This document shows positions 1-8,217 of a stretch of DNA of 64,000 nucleotides, one piece after another; the first letter of the stretch is position 1, and every line of letters begins with the position of its first letter. The notes below the pieces were generated by a model, which ran no database searches, was not told where the DNA came from, and saw only the letters and a list, made by a program, of their open reading frames with translations. The DNA lies in the NCBI RefSeq assembly GCF_001426755.1, contig NZ_LMFJ01000001.1:2750407-2814406 (forward strand), in the 5' to 3' direction. The position numbers and the translations under genes are program-made. This stretch comes from Aeromicrobium sp. Root495. GTDB taxonomy: Bacteria > Actinomycetota > Actinomycetes > Propionibacteriales > Nocardioidaceae.

Positions 1-15
1 CTCAACGACCCCAAC

Positions 16-50
16 CCCTCATCGTTCGTCCGGCCGGGGTCCGGCGGGGA
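16..50. repeat. Palindromic repeat family 1, copy A
   Basis: The arm CCCTCATCGTTCGTCC (16-31) faces a degenerate opposite arm GGGACGAAGGGG around 46-57 across a GC-rich core. The same arm recurs near 17.9 kb and 54.5 kb. On the minus strand the arm reads GAC GAA CGA TGA and provides the last three codons and the stop of cobQ. The window edge may cut off further units. Confidence 0.6.
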
Positions 51-1527
51 CGAAGGGGAGGCCGGCGGGGGCGCCGTCCTGGGCCAGGGCGAGGAGCGCG
101 TCGACGTCGAGGTGCTCCTCGGCGAGGTCGGCCAAGAGGTCGATCCGACGCTCGCGAGCGTCCTCGAAGCTCACGTCGGACTCGATGGCCGGACGCCCGA
201 CCAAGGCCGAAGCGCGGCTCAGCAGGGCGCGCCGGAACTCGTCGGACTCCAGGCTGCCGTGCCACATCGTGCCGAAGACGCGATCGGTGGCGGCGCCGCC
301 GGGGAACGGTTCCGCAGAGGCCCCGACCTCGATCCGACCGTGGTGGATCTCGTAGCCCGTCACCGGCACGCCCCACGCCTCGCCCTCGGGCAGACGCAGC
401 ACCTTGGCCGCACCGAACTCCGTCGTGAGGTCGAGCAGCCCCAGACCCTCGACGACCGCACCCCCCGGACCCTCCACCCCGTCGACGTCGGTGATGGTCC
501 GACCCAGCACCTGGCAGCCGCCGCACACCCCGAGCACCGGCCGGCCGGCCGCATGGTGACGCAGCACCGCCTCGTCGAGCCCGCGCTCGCGCATCCACGC
601 GAGGTCGGCGATGGTGGTGCGCGTGCCGGGCAGGACGACGAGGTCGGCTCCGGCCAGCTCGCTCGGGCGCGACGCGAACACGACGTCGACACCCGGCTCG
701 AGCCCCAGCGCGTCGACGTCGGTGAAGTTGCTGATGCGGGGGAAGCGGACCACCGCGACGCGGAGCGCGTCGGCCGGGTCGGTGGCCCGGCGCCCCTCGA
801 GGTCGAGCGCGTCCTCGGAGTCGAGCCAGAGGTTCGGGTCCCACGGGAGCACGCCGTGGAACGGCCGACCGGTCAGCGCGGTGATGCGTTGCAGCGCGGG
901 GTCGAGCAACGTGACGTCGCCGCGGAACTTGTTGAGGACGAAGCCGGCGAGCAGCGCCTGGTCGTCGGCGTCGAGCAGCGCGAGCGTCCCGTAGAGCGCC
1001 GCGAACACTCCGCCGCGGTCGATGTCGCCCACCACCACGGTGGGCAGGGAGCCGTGCCGCGCGAGACCCATGTTCACGTAGTCGTGCGCCCGCAGGTTCA
1101 CCTCGGCCGGGGAGCCGGCCCCCTCGGCCACCACGACGTCGACCCGCGAGCGGAGCTCGTCGAACGCCGCGAACGCGGCCTCGGCCAGGTGCGTCCGACC
1201 ACCCAGGAAGTCACCTGAGTCGAGCGTCCCGCCCGGCTGCCCCATCACGACGACGTGGCTGCGGTGGTCGCTGCCGGGCTTGAGCAGGACCGGGTTCATG
1301 GCGGGCTCGGGCGTGATGCGGGCCGCGCGTGCCTGGACCCACTGCGCCCGGCCGATCTCGGCGCCGCGACCCTCCGCGTCGACGCAGACCATGGAGTTGT
1401 TGCTCATGTTCTGCGCCTTGAACGGCGCCACCTTCAGGCCGCGTCGGGCGAAGGCCCGGCAGATCGCCGTCGTGACGATGCTCTTGCCGGCGTCCGAGGT
1501 GGTGCCCGCCACCAGCAGACCGCTCAA
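19..1527 (-). CDS. cobQ: Cobyric acid synthase CobQ
   Basis: Glutamine-dependent amidotransferase that amidates adenosylcobyrinic acid a,c-diamide side chains during cobalamin synthesis in the cytoplasm. The N-terminal dethiobiotin-synthetase-like ATPase begins LLVAGTTSDAGKS, and KAQNMSNNSM follows. The C-terminal glutaminase has the nucleophile context GVCGGCQVLG and a late histidine in MWHGSLESDEFRR. Length 502 residues, normal for CobQ. I place the start at a TTG that overlaps the stop of the upstream gene (TTGA); the reading frame is open further upstream but that part reads through the neighbour. It is last in a minus-strand run behind a cobalamin riboswitch. The final residues (PRPDER-stop) lie inside a dispersed palindromic repeat that supplies the stop codon. 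Confidence 0.95.
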   Translation of the reverse strand: MSGLLVAGTTSDAGKSIVTTAICRAFARRGLKVAPFKAQNMSNNSMVCVDAEGRGAEIGRAQWVQARAARITPEPAMNPVLLKPGSDHRSHVVVMGQPGGTLDSGDFLGGRTHLAEAAFAAFDELRSRVDVVVAEGAGSPAEVNLRAHDYVNMGLARHGSLPTVVVGDIDRGGVFAALYGTLALLDADDQALLAGFVLNKFRGDVTLLDPALQRITALTGRPFHGVLPWDPNLWLDSEDALDLEGRRATDPADALRVAVVRFPRISNFTDVDALGLEPGVDVVFASRPSELAGADLVVLPGTRTTIADLAWMRERGLDEAVLRHHAAGRPVLGVCGGCQVLGRTITDVDGVEGPGGAVVEGLGLLDLTTEFGAAKVLRLPEGEAWGVPVTGYEIHHGRIEVGASAEPFPGGAATDRVFGTMWHGSLESDEFRRALLSRASALVGRPAIESDVSFEDARERRIDLLADLAEEHLDVDALLALAQDGAPAGLPFVPAGPRPDER

Positions 1528-2096
1528 GGGCGCACCTTGGGAACGGCGTTGAGCCACGGGGCGAGCAGGCGGGTGACGAACGGCAGGAAGACGTAGGTCA
1601 TGAGCGGCGTCATGGCACACACCGTGACGAGGACCCGGAGGGGCAGCCACCAGTCGGCGGCGTAGACCCGGCCCAGCTCGTTGGCCGCGAGGCTCAGCGG
1701 GAAGAACACGAGGAAGATCGCGCACATCTGCTTCCAGCGTGGCGGCGGGGTGGGTGCGGGGCGCAGGTCCTCGCGGTCGACCGTGGTGGGCTCGTCGAAC
1801 CAGCCCTCGATGCCCGTGCGCTTCTCGTGCTGCGCGGTCTCGACGAAGCCCTGGGCAGACTCCAGCCACCACCGACGCTGCTCCGACTCGTCCCACACCC
1901 GCAGCGCCTCCGCGTCGGCGAAGCGGTAGAGCATGTGCCACTCGGTGGACCCGGCGGAGGGACGGACCCAGCCCGAGCCGAGGAAGCCGTCGAACCGCTC
2001 CGACAGCTGCGTCCCGGCCCGGAGCCAGGCCAGCATCTGGTCCTCGTGACCAGGGTCGACGTGACGAGTGATGGAGACGGTGACGGGTCCTGACAT
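1524..2096 (-). CDS. ABM-domain protein with C-terminal membrane segments
   Basis: About 190 residues. The first ~100 match an antibiotic-biosynthesis-monooxygenase (dimeric alpha/beta barrel) fold: SITRHVDPGHEDQMLAWL, FLGSGWVRP, WHMLYRFADAEALRVW. The C-terminal third holds two hydrophobic helices (CAIFLVFFPLSLAANELG and LRVLVTVCAMTPLMTYVFL), so the domain is membrane-tethered. The start is set at the ATG seven bases after a TAGGCT hexamer; the longer upstream reading frame would run through that promoter. It overlaps cobQ by four bases, so the two are co-transcribed. The substrate is unknown. The position in a B12 locus does not by itself prove a role in B12 metabolism. Confidence 0.75.
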   Translation of the reverse strand: MSGPVTVSITRHVDPGHEDQMLAWLRAGTQLSERFDGFLGSGWVRPSAGSTEWHMLYRFADAEALRVWDESEQRRWWLESAQGFVETAQHEKRTGIEGWFDEPTTVDREDLRPAPTPPPRWKQMCAIFLVFFPLSLAANELGRVYAADWWLPLRVLVTVCAMTPLMTYVFLPFVTRLLAPWLNAVPKVRP

Positions 2097-2103
2097 GGTC
2101 TCC

Positions 2104-2109
2104 AGCCTA
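2104..2109 (-). promoter_or_regulatory. -10 element of the ABM-cobQ pair
   Basis: TAGGCT on the minus strand, seven bases before the ATG at 2096. This suggests the pair has its own leaderless promoter besides read-through from the riboswitch genes. Confidence 0.5.
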
Positions 2110-2116
2110 GGCCCGC

Positions 2117-2974
2117 TCAGAGGTCGGCCGACGTCCGACGGCGCCACGCGACGACGCCTCCGCTGGCGCCCAGCAGGAGCAGCACCACGATGGCCACCCA
2201 GGCGAGTCCGCCCGGGCCGCCGTCGGACTCCGACGACGCCCTGGCCGCGTCCTCCGAGGACGTCGCCGGCCCGCTCGCGGAGGGGCCGGTCGACGCAGAA
2301 GCCCTGGTCCTGGCCTTCGCCTCAGCCTTCTTGGCCGCCTTCTTCTGGGCAGCGGTGGAGGGCGAAGGGGTGGCCTTGGCTCGGGCCGACGGCGAGGACT
2401 CGGGGTCGGCCCGGCCGGACCCCTTCGTGCCACCGGTCGAGCCCGTGCCCGACGTGGGCCGGGCCGCCGGCTTCTTCGTGGGCTGCGGGGCCGCGGCGCG
2501 CGGCGTGGACGGCGTGACGTCCGGTGCGTTGCGGGTCTTCTGGCCCTGCCAGCTCCACGCGACCCAGCCGCCCTCGGGCACCCGCTGCGAGGCGACACCG
2601 GAGGACGCGTACGTCCACGTGCCGTCGCCCGCGGACCACCAGAGCGACCAGTACGCCGACGCCGACGAGGTCTCGACGCAGCCGGCACTGGCCGGCGCCC
2701 CGTTGACCCGGCACACGAAGCCCGGGTCGTTGCTCGCGTACTGCATGCCCACGCCGGCACGGTCGAAGAGGGCCGCGGCCCGCTCACGGCCGCTGCCGCC
2801 GACGCACGTCGTGGTGGAGCCGGACCCGAGCTGCTGCGAGTCGACGACCACCGTGTACCCGGAGCCGTTCGTGCACGCAGCTGCCTGCGCGGCACCAGGG
2901 ACCGCGACGACCCCCACGGCCGCGCTGAGGAGCGCGGCCGTGAGGGTGCCGACGAGGCGGGTCGCCCAGGTCAC
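2117..2974 (-). CDS. Surface-anchored DUF4430/transcobalamin beta-domain-like protein
   Basis: 285 residues from a GTG that overlaps the previous stop (GTGA). It has a signal peptide ending GAAQAAACTNG, then a domain of about 120 residues with CVGGSGRERAAALFDRAG, DPGFVCRVNGAPA, YWSLWWSAGDGTWTY and VPEGGWVAWSW. This pattern resembles DUF4430, the domain that corresponds to the C-terminal beta domain of transcobalamin and intrinsic factor. A long P/A/K/S-rich linker follows, then one transmembrane helix (LAWVAIVVLLLLGASGGVVA) and an RRR tail, so the protein is held on the outer face of the membrane. It directly follows the secreted alpha-barrel protein in the riboswitch operon. I infer extracellular corrinoid capture; the domain call is by pattern, not by alignment. 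Confidence 0.7.
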   Translation of the reverse strand: MTWATRLVGTLTAALLSAAVGVVAVPGAAQAAACTNGSGYTVVVDSQQLGSGSTTTCVGGSGRERAAALFDRAGVGMQYASNDPGFVCRVNGAPASAGCVETSSASAYWSLWWSAGDGTWTYASSGVASQRVPEGGWVAWSWQGQKTRNAPDVTPSTPRAAAPQPTKKPAARPTSGTGSTGGTKGSGRADPESSPSARAKATPSPSTAAQKKAAKKAEAKARTRASASTGPSASGPATSSEDAARASSESDGGPGGLAWVAIVVLLLLGASGGVVAWRRRTSADL

Positions 2975-4326
2975 TTGACGACGACGAAGGTGGACTCGCC
3001 GACCCGCTTGGCGTTCTGCCCGAAGGCGCGGACGACCTTGGTGCCGAGCGACGTGCCGACGGTGAAGCGGGTCGACCAGACGCCCGACGCGTTGGCCTGA
3101 CCCTTGAGGGTCTTGCCGAGCGTGTAGACCGTGACCTTCTCGCCGGCGGCGAGGCCGGTGACCGTCACGAGCTGCTGGGCCGAGCGGGGGCGCGTCGAGT
3201 ACTTGGGCTTGATGCTCAGCTTCTTGGCGGGCAGGAGGGCGTCGATGCCTGCCGCGGCCTGCGAGGTGGCCCGGATCCACTGGTCGCGGTCGGGCACGCC
3301 GATGCCGTCGGCCTTGCCGTCGGCCAGAGCGTTGTTGTCGAACGCGATGGCACCCAGCTCGCCCGCGAGCTGGTTGCCCGTGGCCGCAGCCTTGGTGGCC
3401 TGACGCTTGACGAGCCAGGCGGCGGCGAGGTCGGCGGGCCCGGCCTTGCCGTACACGGAGAGCGCCGCCGCGGCGAGGCCGGTGGAGTTGGAGTTGGAGG
3501 CGCCGTCGTTGCGGAAGCTGCCGTCGGCCTGCTGCTGCTTGAGGAGGTAGAGGACGGCGCGCGAGAGCGGTGCCTGGACGTCCGGGACCTCGGCGCCGAT
3601 CTTGGCCTCGATCAGCGCGCGCACGGCGAACGCCGTGGCGTCGACGGTCTCGCCGTCGTCACCTGCGGTGGTGCTGTCGCCGCACGTGCGGTCGACGGCC
3701 TCGCGCGAGTCGTCGAAGGGCGTCTCGGGGTCGTCGGCGACGGCCTCGGTGAACATCGCCTCGCGGAAGCCGCCGTCGGCGCACTGCTGCTTGAGCAGGT
3801 AGCTCACGGCGGCGGCGGCCTTGTTGCTGTCGACGCCGGAGAGTCCGCGCACGATCAGCGACTGGGTGAGGGTGCTGGAGAAGTCGCCGACGTAGTCGCG
3901 ACCGCGACCGGCCTCGGGGTCGTCGGACCCGACGATCTTGTCCTCGAGCCGCTGCACGAGGTTCACGCCGCCGAACGAGGTGGGGACGGCGCCGGCGTCC
4001 TGCACCGCGGTGATGAACTTGCCGGTGCCCCCGGCCGACGTGTACTCGTTCACGCGCTCCCGGAGAGCGCTGACGATCTCGGTCCGCTTGGCGGGCTGGG
4101 TGTCGGTGTCGAGCAGCGCCTGCAGGACGTCGATCGTCAGACCGTAGTCGTTGTACTCGTACTGCTCGTTGAAGATGAGGCCTTCGCTGAGCTGCTGGCC
4201 GAGCCAGTAGCCCGCCGACGTGGCGTTGGGGCTGGCCGCCTGGGCCGAGCCGGGCACGGCGACGAGGGCGCCGGCGAGAAGAGGCGCGGCTGCGAGGGCA
4301 GCGAGGCGCCGAGTGATGGTCTTCAT
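2971..4326 (-). CDS. Secreted prenyltransferase/squalene-oxidase-repeat (alpha-barrel) protein
   Basis: 451 residues with a signal peptide (RRLAALAAAPLLAGALVAVP, cleavage near AQA-ASPN). The mature part has repeated helical units typical of the alpha/alpha toroid family: GYWLGQQL, VSYLLKQQCADGGFREA, VLYLLKQQQADGSFRNDG, STGLAAAALSVYG. The last ~90 residues form a beta-rich tail (QQLVTVTGLAAGEKVTVYTL...STFVVV). The same barrel fold forms the N-terminal domain of intrinsic factor and transcobalamin. A cobalamin riboswitch and a Shine-Dalgarno-masking hairpin precede it, so expression should fall when B12 is plentiful. Its partner gene overlaps by four bases. I infer an extracellular B12- or corrinoid-binding component for the adjacent ECF transporter; the binding itself is untested. 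Confidence 0.8.
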   Translation of the reverse strand: MKTITRRLAALAAAPLLAGALVAVPGSAQAASPNATSAGYWLGQQLSEGLIFNEQYEYNDYGLTIDVLQALLDTDTQPAKRTEIVSALRERVNEYTSAGGTGKFITAVQDAGAVPTSFGGVNLVQRLEDKIVGSDDPEAGRGRDYVGDFSSTLTQSLIVRGLSGVDSNKAAAAVSYLLKQQCADGGFREAMFTEAVADDPETPFDDSREAVDRTCGDSTTAGDDGETVDATAFAVRALIEAKIGAEVPDVQAPLSRAVLYLLKQQQADGSFRNDGASNSNSTGLAAAALSVYGKAGPADLAAAWLVKRQATKAAATGNQLAGELGAIAFDNNALADGKADGIGVPDRDQWIRATSQAAAGIDALLPAKKLSIKPKYSTRPRSAQQLVTVTGLAAGEKVTVYTLGKTLKGQANASGVWSTRFTVGTSLGTKVVRAFGQNAKRVGESTFVVVK

Positions 4327-4332
4327 GGGTTC

Positions 4333-4357
4333 CTTCCCGCTGCGACAGGGCGGGAAG
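4333..4357 (-). promoter_or_regulatory. Riboswitch expression platform: SD-sequestering hairpin
   Basis: CTTCCCGC (minus strand) pairs with GCGGGAAG across a nine-base loop. The 3' arm contains the ribosome binding site (GGGAAGGA) of the gene starting at 4326. The hairpin sits between the B12 aptamer and the start codon and has no U-run, so control is more likely translational than by termination. Confidence 0.7.
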
Positions 4358-4490
4358 GCCCCACCTGCGTACCGCGGCAGCGTGGACTGATCAGCCCCGA
4401 CGGCGGGTGCTCCGGCTCGCCCCGAGGGGCCTACGGTTGCGGGTCAGCGCCGGACTTGGACCGGCTTTCCCCAGCGTCGGGTGGATGGAG
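4358..4490 (-). ncRNA. Cobalamin riboswitch aptamer
   Basis: On the minus strand the conserved core GGAAAGCCGGTCCAAGTCC, then GGCGCTGACCCGCAACCGT, lies at 4432-4472. The B12 box GAGCCGGAGCACCCGCC lies at 4402-4418. Both agree with the cobalamin riboswitch consensus (RF00174 type). CCACCC near 4480 can pair with GGTGGGG near 4360 to close the basal stem. It is placed between the ECF S-component gene and the secreted barrel protein gene and should control the latter and the genes downstream. Confidence 0.9.
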
Positions 4491-4527
4491 TTGTCGCCCG
4501 GACGGGCTCGGCCACGGTATCAAGCCT

Positions 4528-5382
4528 TCAGGGGGTCTCGTCCCGGAACGTCGCAACGCTGCCGAACGACGCCCTCCTCGACGCCCGCCGGAGCGTGGCG
4601 AGGAGTGCCGGGCCGAGCACCACGAGGGCTACCGCGTTGGTGATGGCGCGCCCCGTGTCCCACCCGGCGGTGGAGGTGAGCACCGTGTAGACGACGAACC
4701 GGTGCAGGTTCTCGAGGACGGGCGCTCCCGGCACGTAGGACAGGTCGCCGGAGTAGTAGGAGAGGTCGATGCCGGTGACGAAGGGCCAGTTCCAGAGGTT
4801 CATGAGGAACCCGAAGCCGTAGGCCACGACGATGCCGTACCCCACGAGCATCGCGATCTCGGCCCGCCCGGTGACGCGACGCGGCAGCAGACCGGCGAAC
4901 ATCCCGATCCACGCCGCACACATCATCTGGAACGGCAGCCAGGGCCCGACGCCCGCGGTGAGCAGCGCCGACGCGAACAGGGAGGTGCAGCCCAGCACGA
5001 AGCCGAAGCCCGGCCCGAACACCCGGCCGGCGATCACGATGAGGAAGAAGATCACCTCGATGCCGGCCGTGCCGGCGCCGAGCGGCCGCAGCGCCGCGTT
5101 GACGGCCGACAGCACGCCGAGCATCGCCAGTGCCTTGGCGTCCATCCCGCCCTCGGACAGCTCGGCCAGGACCACCGCGATGATGACCGGCAGGATCACC
5201 ATGAAGACGAACGGTGCGTCCGTGCGGTCCGCCACGTCCTGCGGCTCCACCTGCACGAGCAGCGGCCAGACGAACATCATGAGTCCGGCCACCGAGGCGA
5301 GGGTGAGCACGACGGCCGAGCGTCGCCCGACGCGGACGGCCTGGCCCTCGGAGGGCCTGGCCGAGGTCCTGAGGATGCTCAT
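4528..5382 (-). CDS. ECF transporter S component, probably for cobalamin/corrinoid
   Basis: 284 residues with about six hydrophobic segments (TLASVAGLMMFVWPLLVQV, FVFMVILPVIIAVVL, AGIEVIFFLIVIAGRVFG, FGFVLGCTSLFASALL, AMLVGYGIVVAYGFGFL, ITNAVALVVLGPALLATL), the usual architecture of substrate-binding S components. The gene overlaps the ATPase gene by four bases, and the full set T-A-S is present, so this is a dedicated (group I) ECF system. A cobalamin riboswitch immediately downstream and cobQ in the same run suggest B12, cobinamide or cobalt as substrate. No histidine-rich cobalt-binding N-terminus is seen, which argues against a CbiM-type cobalt importer. Specificity is inferred from context. 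Confidence 0.82.
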   Translation of the reverse strand: MSILRTSARPSEGQAVRVGRRSAVVLTLASVAGLMMFVWPLLVQVEPQDVADRTDAPFVFMVILPVIIAVVLAELSEGGMDAKALAMLGVLSAVNAALRPLGAGTAGIEVIFFLIVIAGRVFGPGFGFVLGCTSLFASALLTAGVGPWLPFQMMCAAWIGMFAGLLPRRVTGRAEIAMLVGYGIVVAYGFGFLMNLWNWPFVTGIDLSYYSGDLSYVPGAPVLENLHRFVVYTVLTSTAGWDTGRAITNAVALVVLGPALLATLRRASRRASFGSVATFRDETP

Positions 5383-6986
5383 CGCGGGGCCACCGCCTCA
5401 CGGACCTGCTCGACGGTGAGCCACCGCGGACCCAGAACCTTGGCCGTCTGCGGCGCGAACGCCGGAGACCCGCCGAGCACGTCGACGGCCGGTCCGTCGG
5501 ACACGAACTCCCCCTCGGCCATCACGATGACGCGGTCGGCGACCCGGGCCACGAACTCGACGTCGTGCGTCGCGATGGCCACCGTGTGCCCGTCGGCCGC
5601 GAGCGCCTGCACGATCTCGACGAACGCCGACTTGGCGCCGTAGTCGAGACCGCGCGTGGGCTCGTCGAGGAGCATCACCGGCGGCGCCGCCGTGAGCTGG
5701 ACCGCCAGGACGAGGGCGAGCTTCTGACCCTCGGAGAGGTCACGTGGGTGCTGCGTGCCGTCGATGCCCGGCGCCATGCGGTCGAGCAGCGTCCGGCACG
5801 TGCCGGGCTCGGCGCCCGACTCGTCGTCGGCCGCACCGCACTCCTGGTCGACGGACTCGAGGTACAGCAGGTCGCTGGCGGTCTGCGGCACGAGCCCGAC
5901 GGCCCGCCGTGCGTCGGCGCGACTGACCTGCGCCGTCTCGACACCACCGGCCAGGACGGTGCCGGCCTGACGCCTGCCCGCTCCCTGGAGCGCCCAGAGG
6001 AGGGACGACTTGCCCGACCCGTTGCGGCCCATGAGCGCGGTGACCGAGCCGGCGTGAAGAGCCAGGTCGACCTCCCGGACGGCGACGTGCTGCCCGTACC
6101 TGACCACGACGCCACGGGCCTCGAGCAGCACCTTGCCCTCACCAGGGTCCCGGCGCGGGACGGCCGAGTCCGACGCGTCGAGCTCGGCCCGGACCGAGGT
6201 CGCGGCGCGGCGGGCGTCACGCACGCTGAGCGGGAGCGGGTCCCAGCCGAGCAGCCGACCCAGCTCGATGATCGGTGGCGCCGCCGGGAGCTGTGCGAGG
6301 ACCTGCGCGGGCGTGCCGTCGACGACCCGCCCGTCACCAGGGACCCAGAGCATGCGGTCGGCGAAGGGGATGACGCGCTCCATGCGGTGCTCCGCCAGCA
6401 CGACGGTGGTCCCGAGGTCGTGGACGAGACGGGCGAGGGTGGCCAGCACGTCCTCGGCCGCCGTGGGGTCGAGCGCCGACGTCGGCTCGTCGAGCACGAG
6501 CACGGCGGGGTGCATGGTCAGGACGGAGCCGATCGCGACCCGCTGCTGCTGGCCGCCCGAGAGCGTGCGGAGGGCACGGTCGCGGAGGTCGGCGATGCCG
6601 AGCAGGTCGAGCGTCTCCTCCACCCGTCGACGCATCACCTGGGGCTCGACGCCGAGCTGCTCCATCCCGTACGCGAGCTCCTCCTCGACGGTGTCGGTGA
6701 CGAAGCCCGCGAGCGGGTCCTGCCCCACCACGCCGACGAGGTGGGAGAACTCCCGCGGCGGCTTCTCCTGGGTGGTGACTCCCTGGACCGAGACCGAGCC
6801 GTCGAGATGACCGCCGGTGAAGTGCGGGACGAGCCCGTTGAAGGCGTTGAGCAGCGTCGACTTGCCCGCGCCCGTGCGCCCGGCCACGAGGACGAGCTCG
6901 CCCTCGTCGATCGTGAGGTCGACGTCGCGGAGGGTGGGCCTCGTGGCGCCGTCGTACGTGAAGCTCATGCGGTCGAGGCGGATCAT
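5379..6986 (-). CDS. ECF transporter fused double ATPase (A-A')
   Basis: 535 residues holding two ABC ATPase domains in one chain. Domain 1 (~1-240): Walker A GRTGAGKSTLLNAFNG, signature LSGGQQQRVAIGS, Walker B VLVLDEPTSALD, H-loop AEHRMERV. Domain 2 (~290-520): Walker A GRNGSGKSSLLWALQG, a modified signature LSEGQKLALVLAV, Walker B MLLDEPTRGLD, H-loop IATHDVEFV. The start ATG overlaps the T-component stop (ATGA). The frame is open further upstream, but that part is a shadow of the T gene. It powers uptake through the T and S subunits at the cytoplasmic membrane face. Confidence 0.93.
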   Translation of the reverse strand: MIRLDRMSFTYDGATRPTLRDVDLTIDEGELVLVAGRTGAGKSTLLNAFNGLVPHFTGGHLDGSVSVQGVTTQEKPPREFSHLVGVVGQDPLAGFVTDTVEEELAYGMEQLGVEPQVMRRRVEETLDLLGIADLRDRALRTLSGGQQQRVAIGSVLTMHPAVLVLDEPTSALDPTAAEDVLATLARLVHDLGTTVVLAEHRMERVIPFADRMLWVPGDGRVVDGTPAQVLAQLPAAPPIIELGRLLGWDPLPLSVRDARRAATSVRAELDASDSAVPRRDPGEGKVLLEARGVVVRYGQHVAVREVDLALHAGSVTALMGRNGSGKSSLLWALQGAGRRQAGTVLAGGVETAQVSRADARRAVGLVPQTASDLLYLESVDQECGAADDESGAEPGTCRTLLDRMAPGIDGTQHPRDLSEGQKLALVLAVQLTAAPPVMLLDEPTRGLDYGAKSAFVEIVQALAADGHTVAIATHDVEFVARVADRVIVMAEGEFVSDGPAVDVLGGSPAFAPQTAKVLGPRWLTVEQVREAVAPR

Positions 6987-8134
6987 GCGCCCTCCCCCAC
7001 CGGGAGACGCGCCTGCTCGAACGGCTGCACCTGGCCGGCGTGCGGCGCGCGCGGCGGCGGGGTGAAGAACGACGGGAGCACGCCCACCAGGATGCCGAGG
7101 AGCGGCACGACGGCGACGGGCGGCCACGTGAGGGGCGAGAGCGACGGGTTCACGTCGAGCGGGTCGAAGCTCGACGTCGTGAACAGGACCACCGCGACGC
7201 CGATGCCGCTCAGCGCGACGAGGACCTCGGCGGGACGCCAGCGGTCCGGGCGGTACCGCGTCCGCTGCACCCGCCGCCCGGCGACGCCGAAGCCGATCAG
7301 CGCGACGACCGCGCCGGCCGCGAGGACGGGTCCGGCGAGGACCCGCGGCGTCGTGCCGTCGAGCGTCGCGTAGACGCCGACGCACACACCGATGAGCCCC
7401 ACCACCATGAGGGAGCCGGTCAGCAGTCGCGTGCGTGCACTGTCGCGACCGGCCCGTCCGTAGCCGCGGGAGTCCATCGACGCCGCCAGCTGGAGCGACC
7501 GGTCCAGGGCGTCCTCGAGCACCGGGATGACGATGGCCCGCAGTGCCTTCATCCGGCCCTGCTTCGGCCCACCCCGCAGGGCACGTGCCCGTCGCACCCG
7601 CAGGAAGCTCTCGGCCAGCTGCGGGAAGACCGAGATGGCCACGACGACGGCCGTCCCCACCTCGTAGAGAGCCGACGGCATCGACTTGAGGAGTCGCTTG
7701 GGGTTGGCCAGGGCGTTGGCCGCGCCGAGGCAGATGACCATGGTGGCCAGCCGCATCCCGTCGTAGAGGCCCGAGAGCATGGCCTCCGCGGTCACGTCGC
7801 CGAGCAGGCTCACGCCTGCAGCCCACTCGGGCAGCGGGACGGACGGGAGGGAGAGCAGCACGGTCTGCCCCTGCCCGCCCGCGAGCAGGACCCGGAACAC
7901 GAGTCGGACCACGATGATCGTGAGGCCGAGGTAGAGGTAGAGCCGGAAGGCGAGCGCCCAGGGGGCGTCGGGCCGACGGGAGACCACCACGTGGCAGGCC
8001 ACGCCGAAGATGACGAGCAGGAGCCACGGGTTGGTCGTGCGGCTCGCGGCCGCGGCCAGCCCGAGGGCCCAGACCCACCACGCAGCCGGGTGCAGGTCAC
8101 GGGGGAGGAAGTACGCGGTCGCTGCCGAGGCCAT
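6983..8134 (-). CDS. ECF transporter T component (EcfT)
   Basis: 383-residue membrane protein with several helices and the two Ala-Arg-Gly type coupling motifs of EcfT: RVRRARALRGG and SMDSRGYGR, which contact the ATPases. The start is the ATG at 8134, preceded by GGGGAGG; the reading frame is open another 150 codons upstream but has no such site. It is the first gene of the ECF operon, 83 bases after the RraA-like gene on the same strand. No B12 aptamer is visible in that gap, so the transporter itself may not be under the riboswitch. Confidence 0.9.
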   Translation of the reverse strand: MASAATAYFLPRDLHPAAWWVWALGLAAAASRTTNPWLLLVIFGVACHVVVSRRPDAPWALAFRLYLYLGLTIIVVRLVFRVLLAGGQGQTVLLSLPSVPLPEWAAGVSLLGDVTAEAMLSGLYDGMRLATMVICLGAANALANPKRLLKSMPSALYEVGTAVVVAISVFPQLAESFLRVRRARALRGGPKQGRMKALRAIVIPVLEDALDRSLQLAASMDSRGYGRAGRDSARTRLLTGSLMVVGLIGVCVGVYATLDGTTPRVLAGPVLAAGAVVALIGFGVAGRRVQRTRYRPDRWRPAEVLVALSGIGVAVVLFTTSSFDPLDVNPSLSPLTWPPVAVVPLLGILVGVLPSFFTPPPRAPHAGQVQPFEQARLPVGEGA

Positions 8135-8217
8135 CGCCGCACCTCCCCGTCTGGTCGCACCGCTGGTCTTGCCGTCGCGGCGCCCACGGTATCTCCCGGG
8201 CGAGGGCCGGTGGGACG

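Noticed and set aside
4456..5643. 395-codon plus-strand frame across the riboswitch and the ECF S gene
   Set aside because: It is a shadow of the S-component and ATPase genes, with a repetitive charged sequence and no homology signal.
8135..8217. Second cobalamin riboswitch upstream of the ECF operon
   Set aside because: The gap is only 83 bases and contains no B12 box or conserved core.
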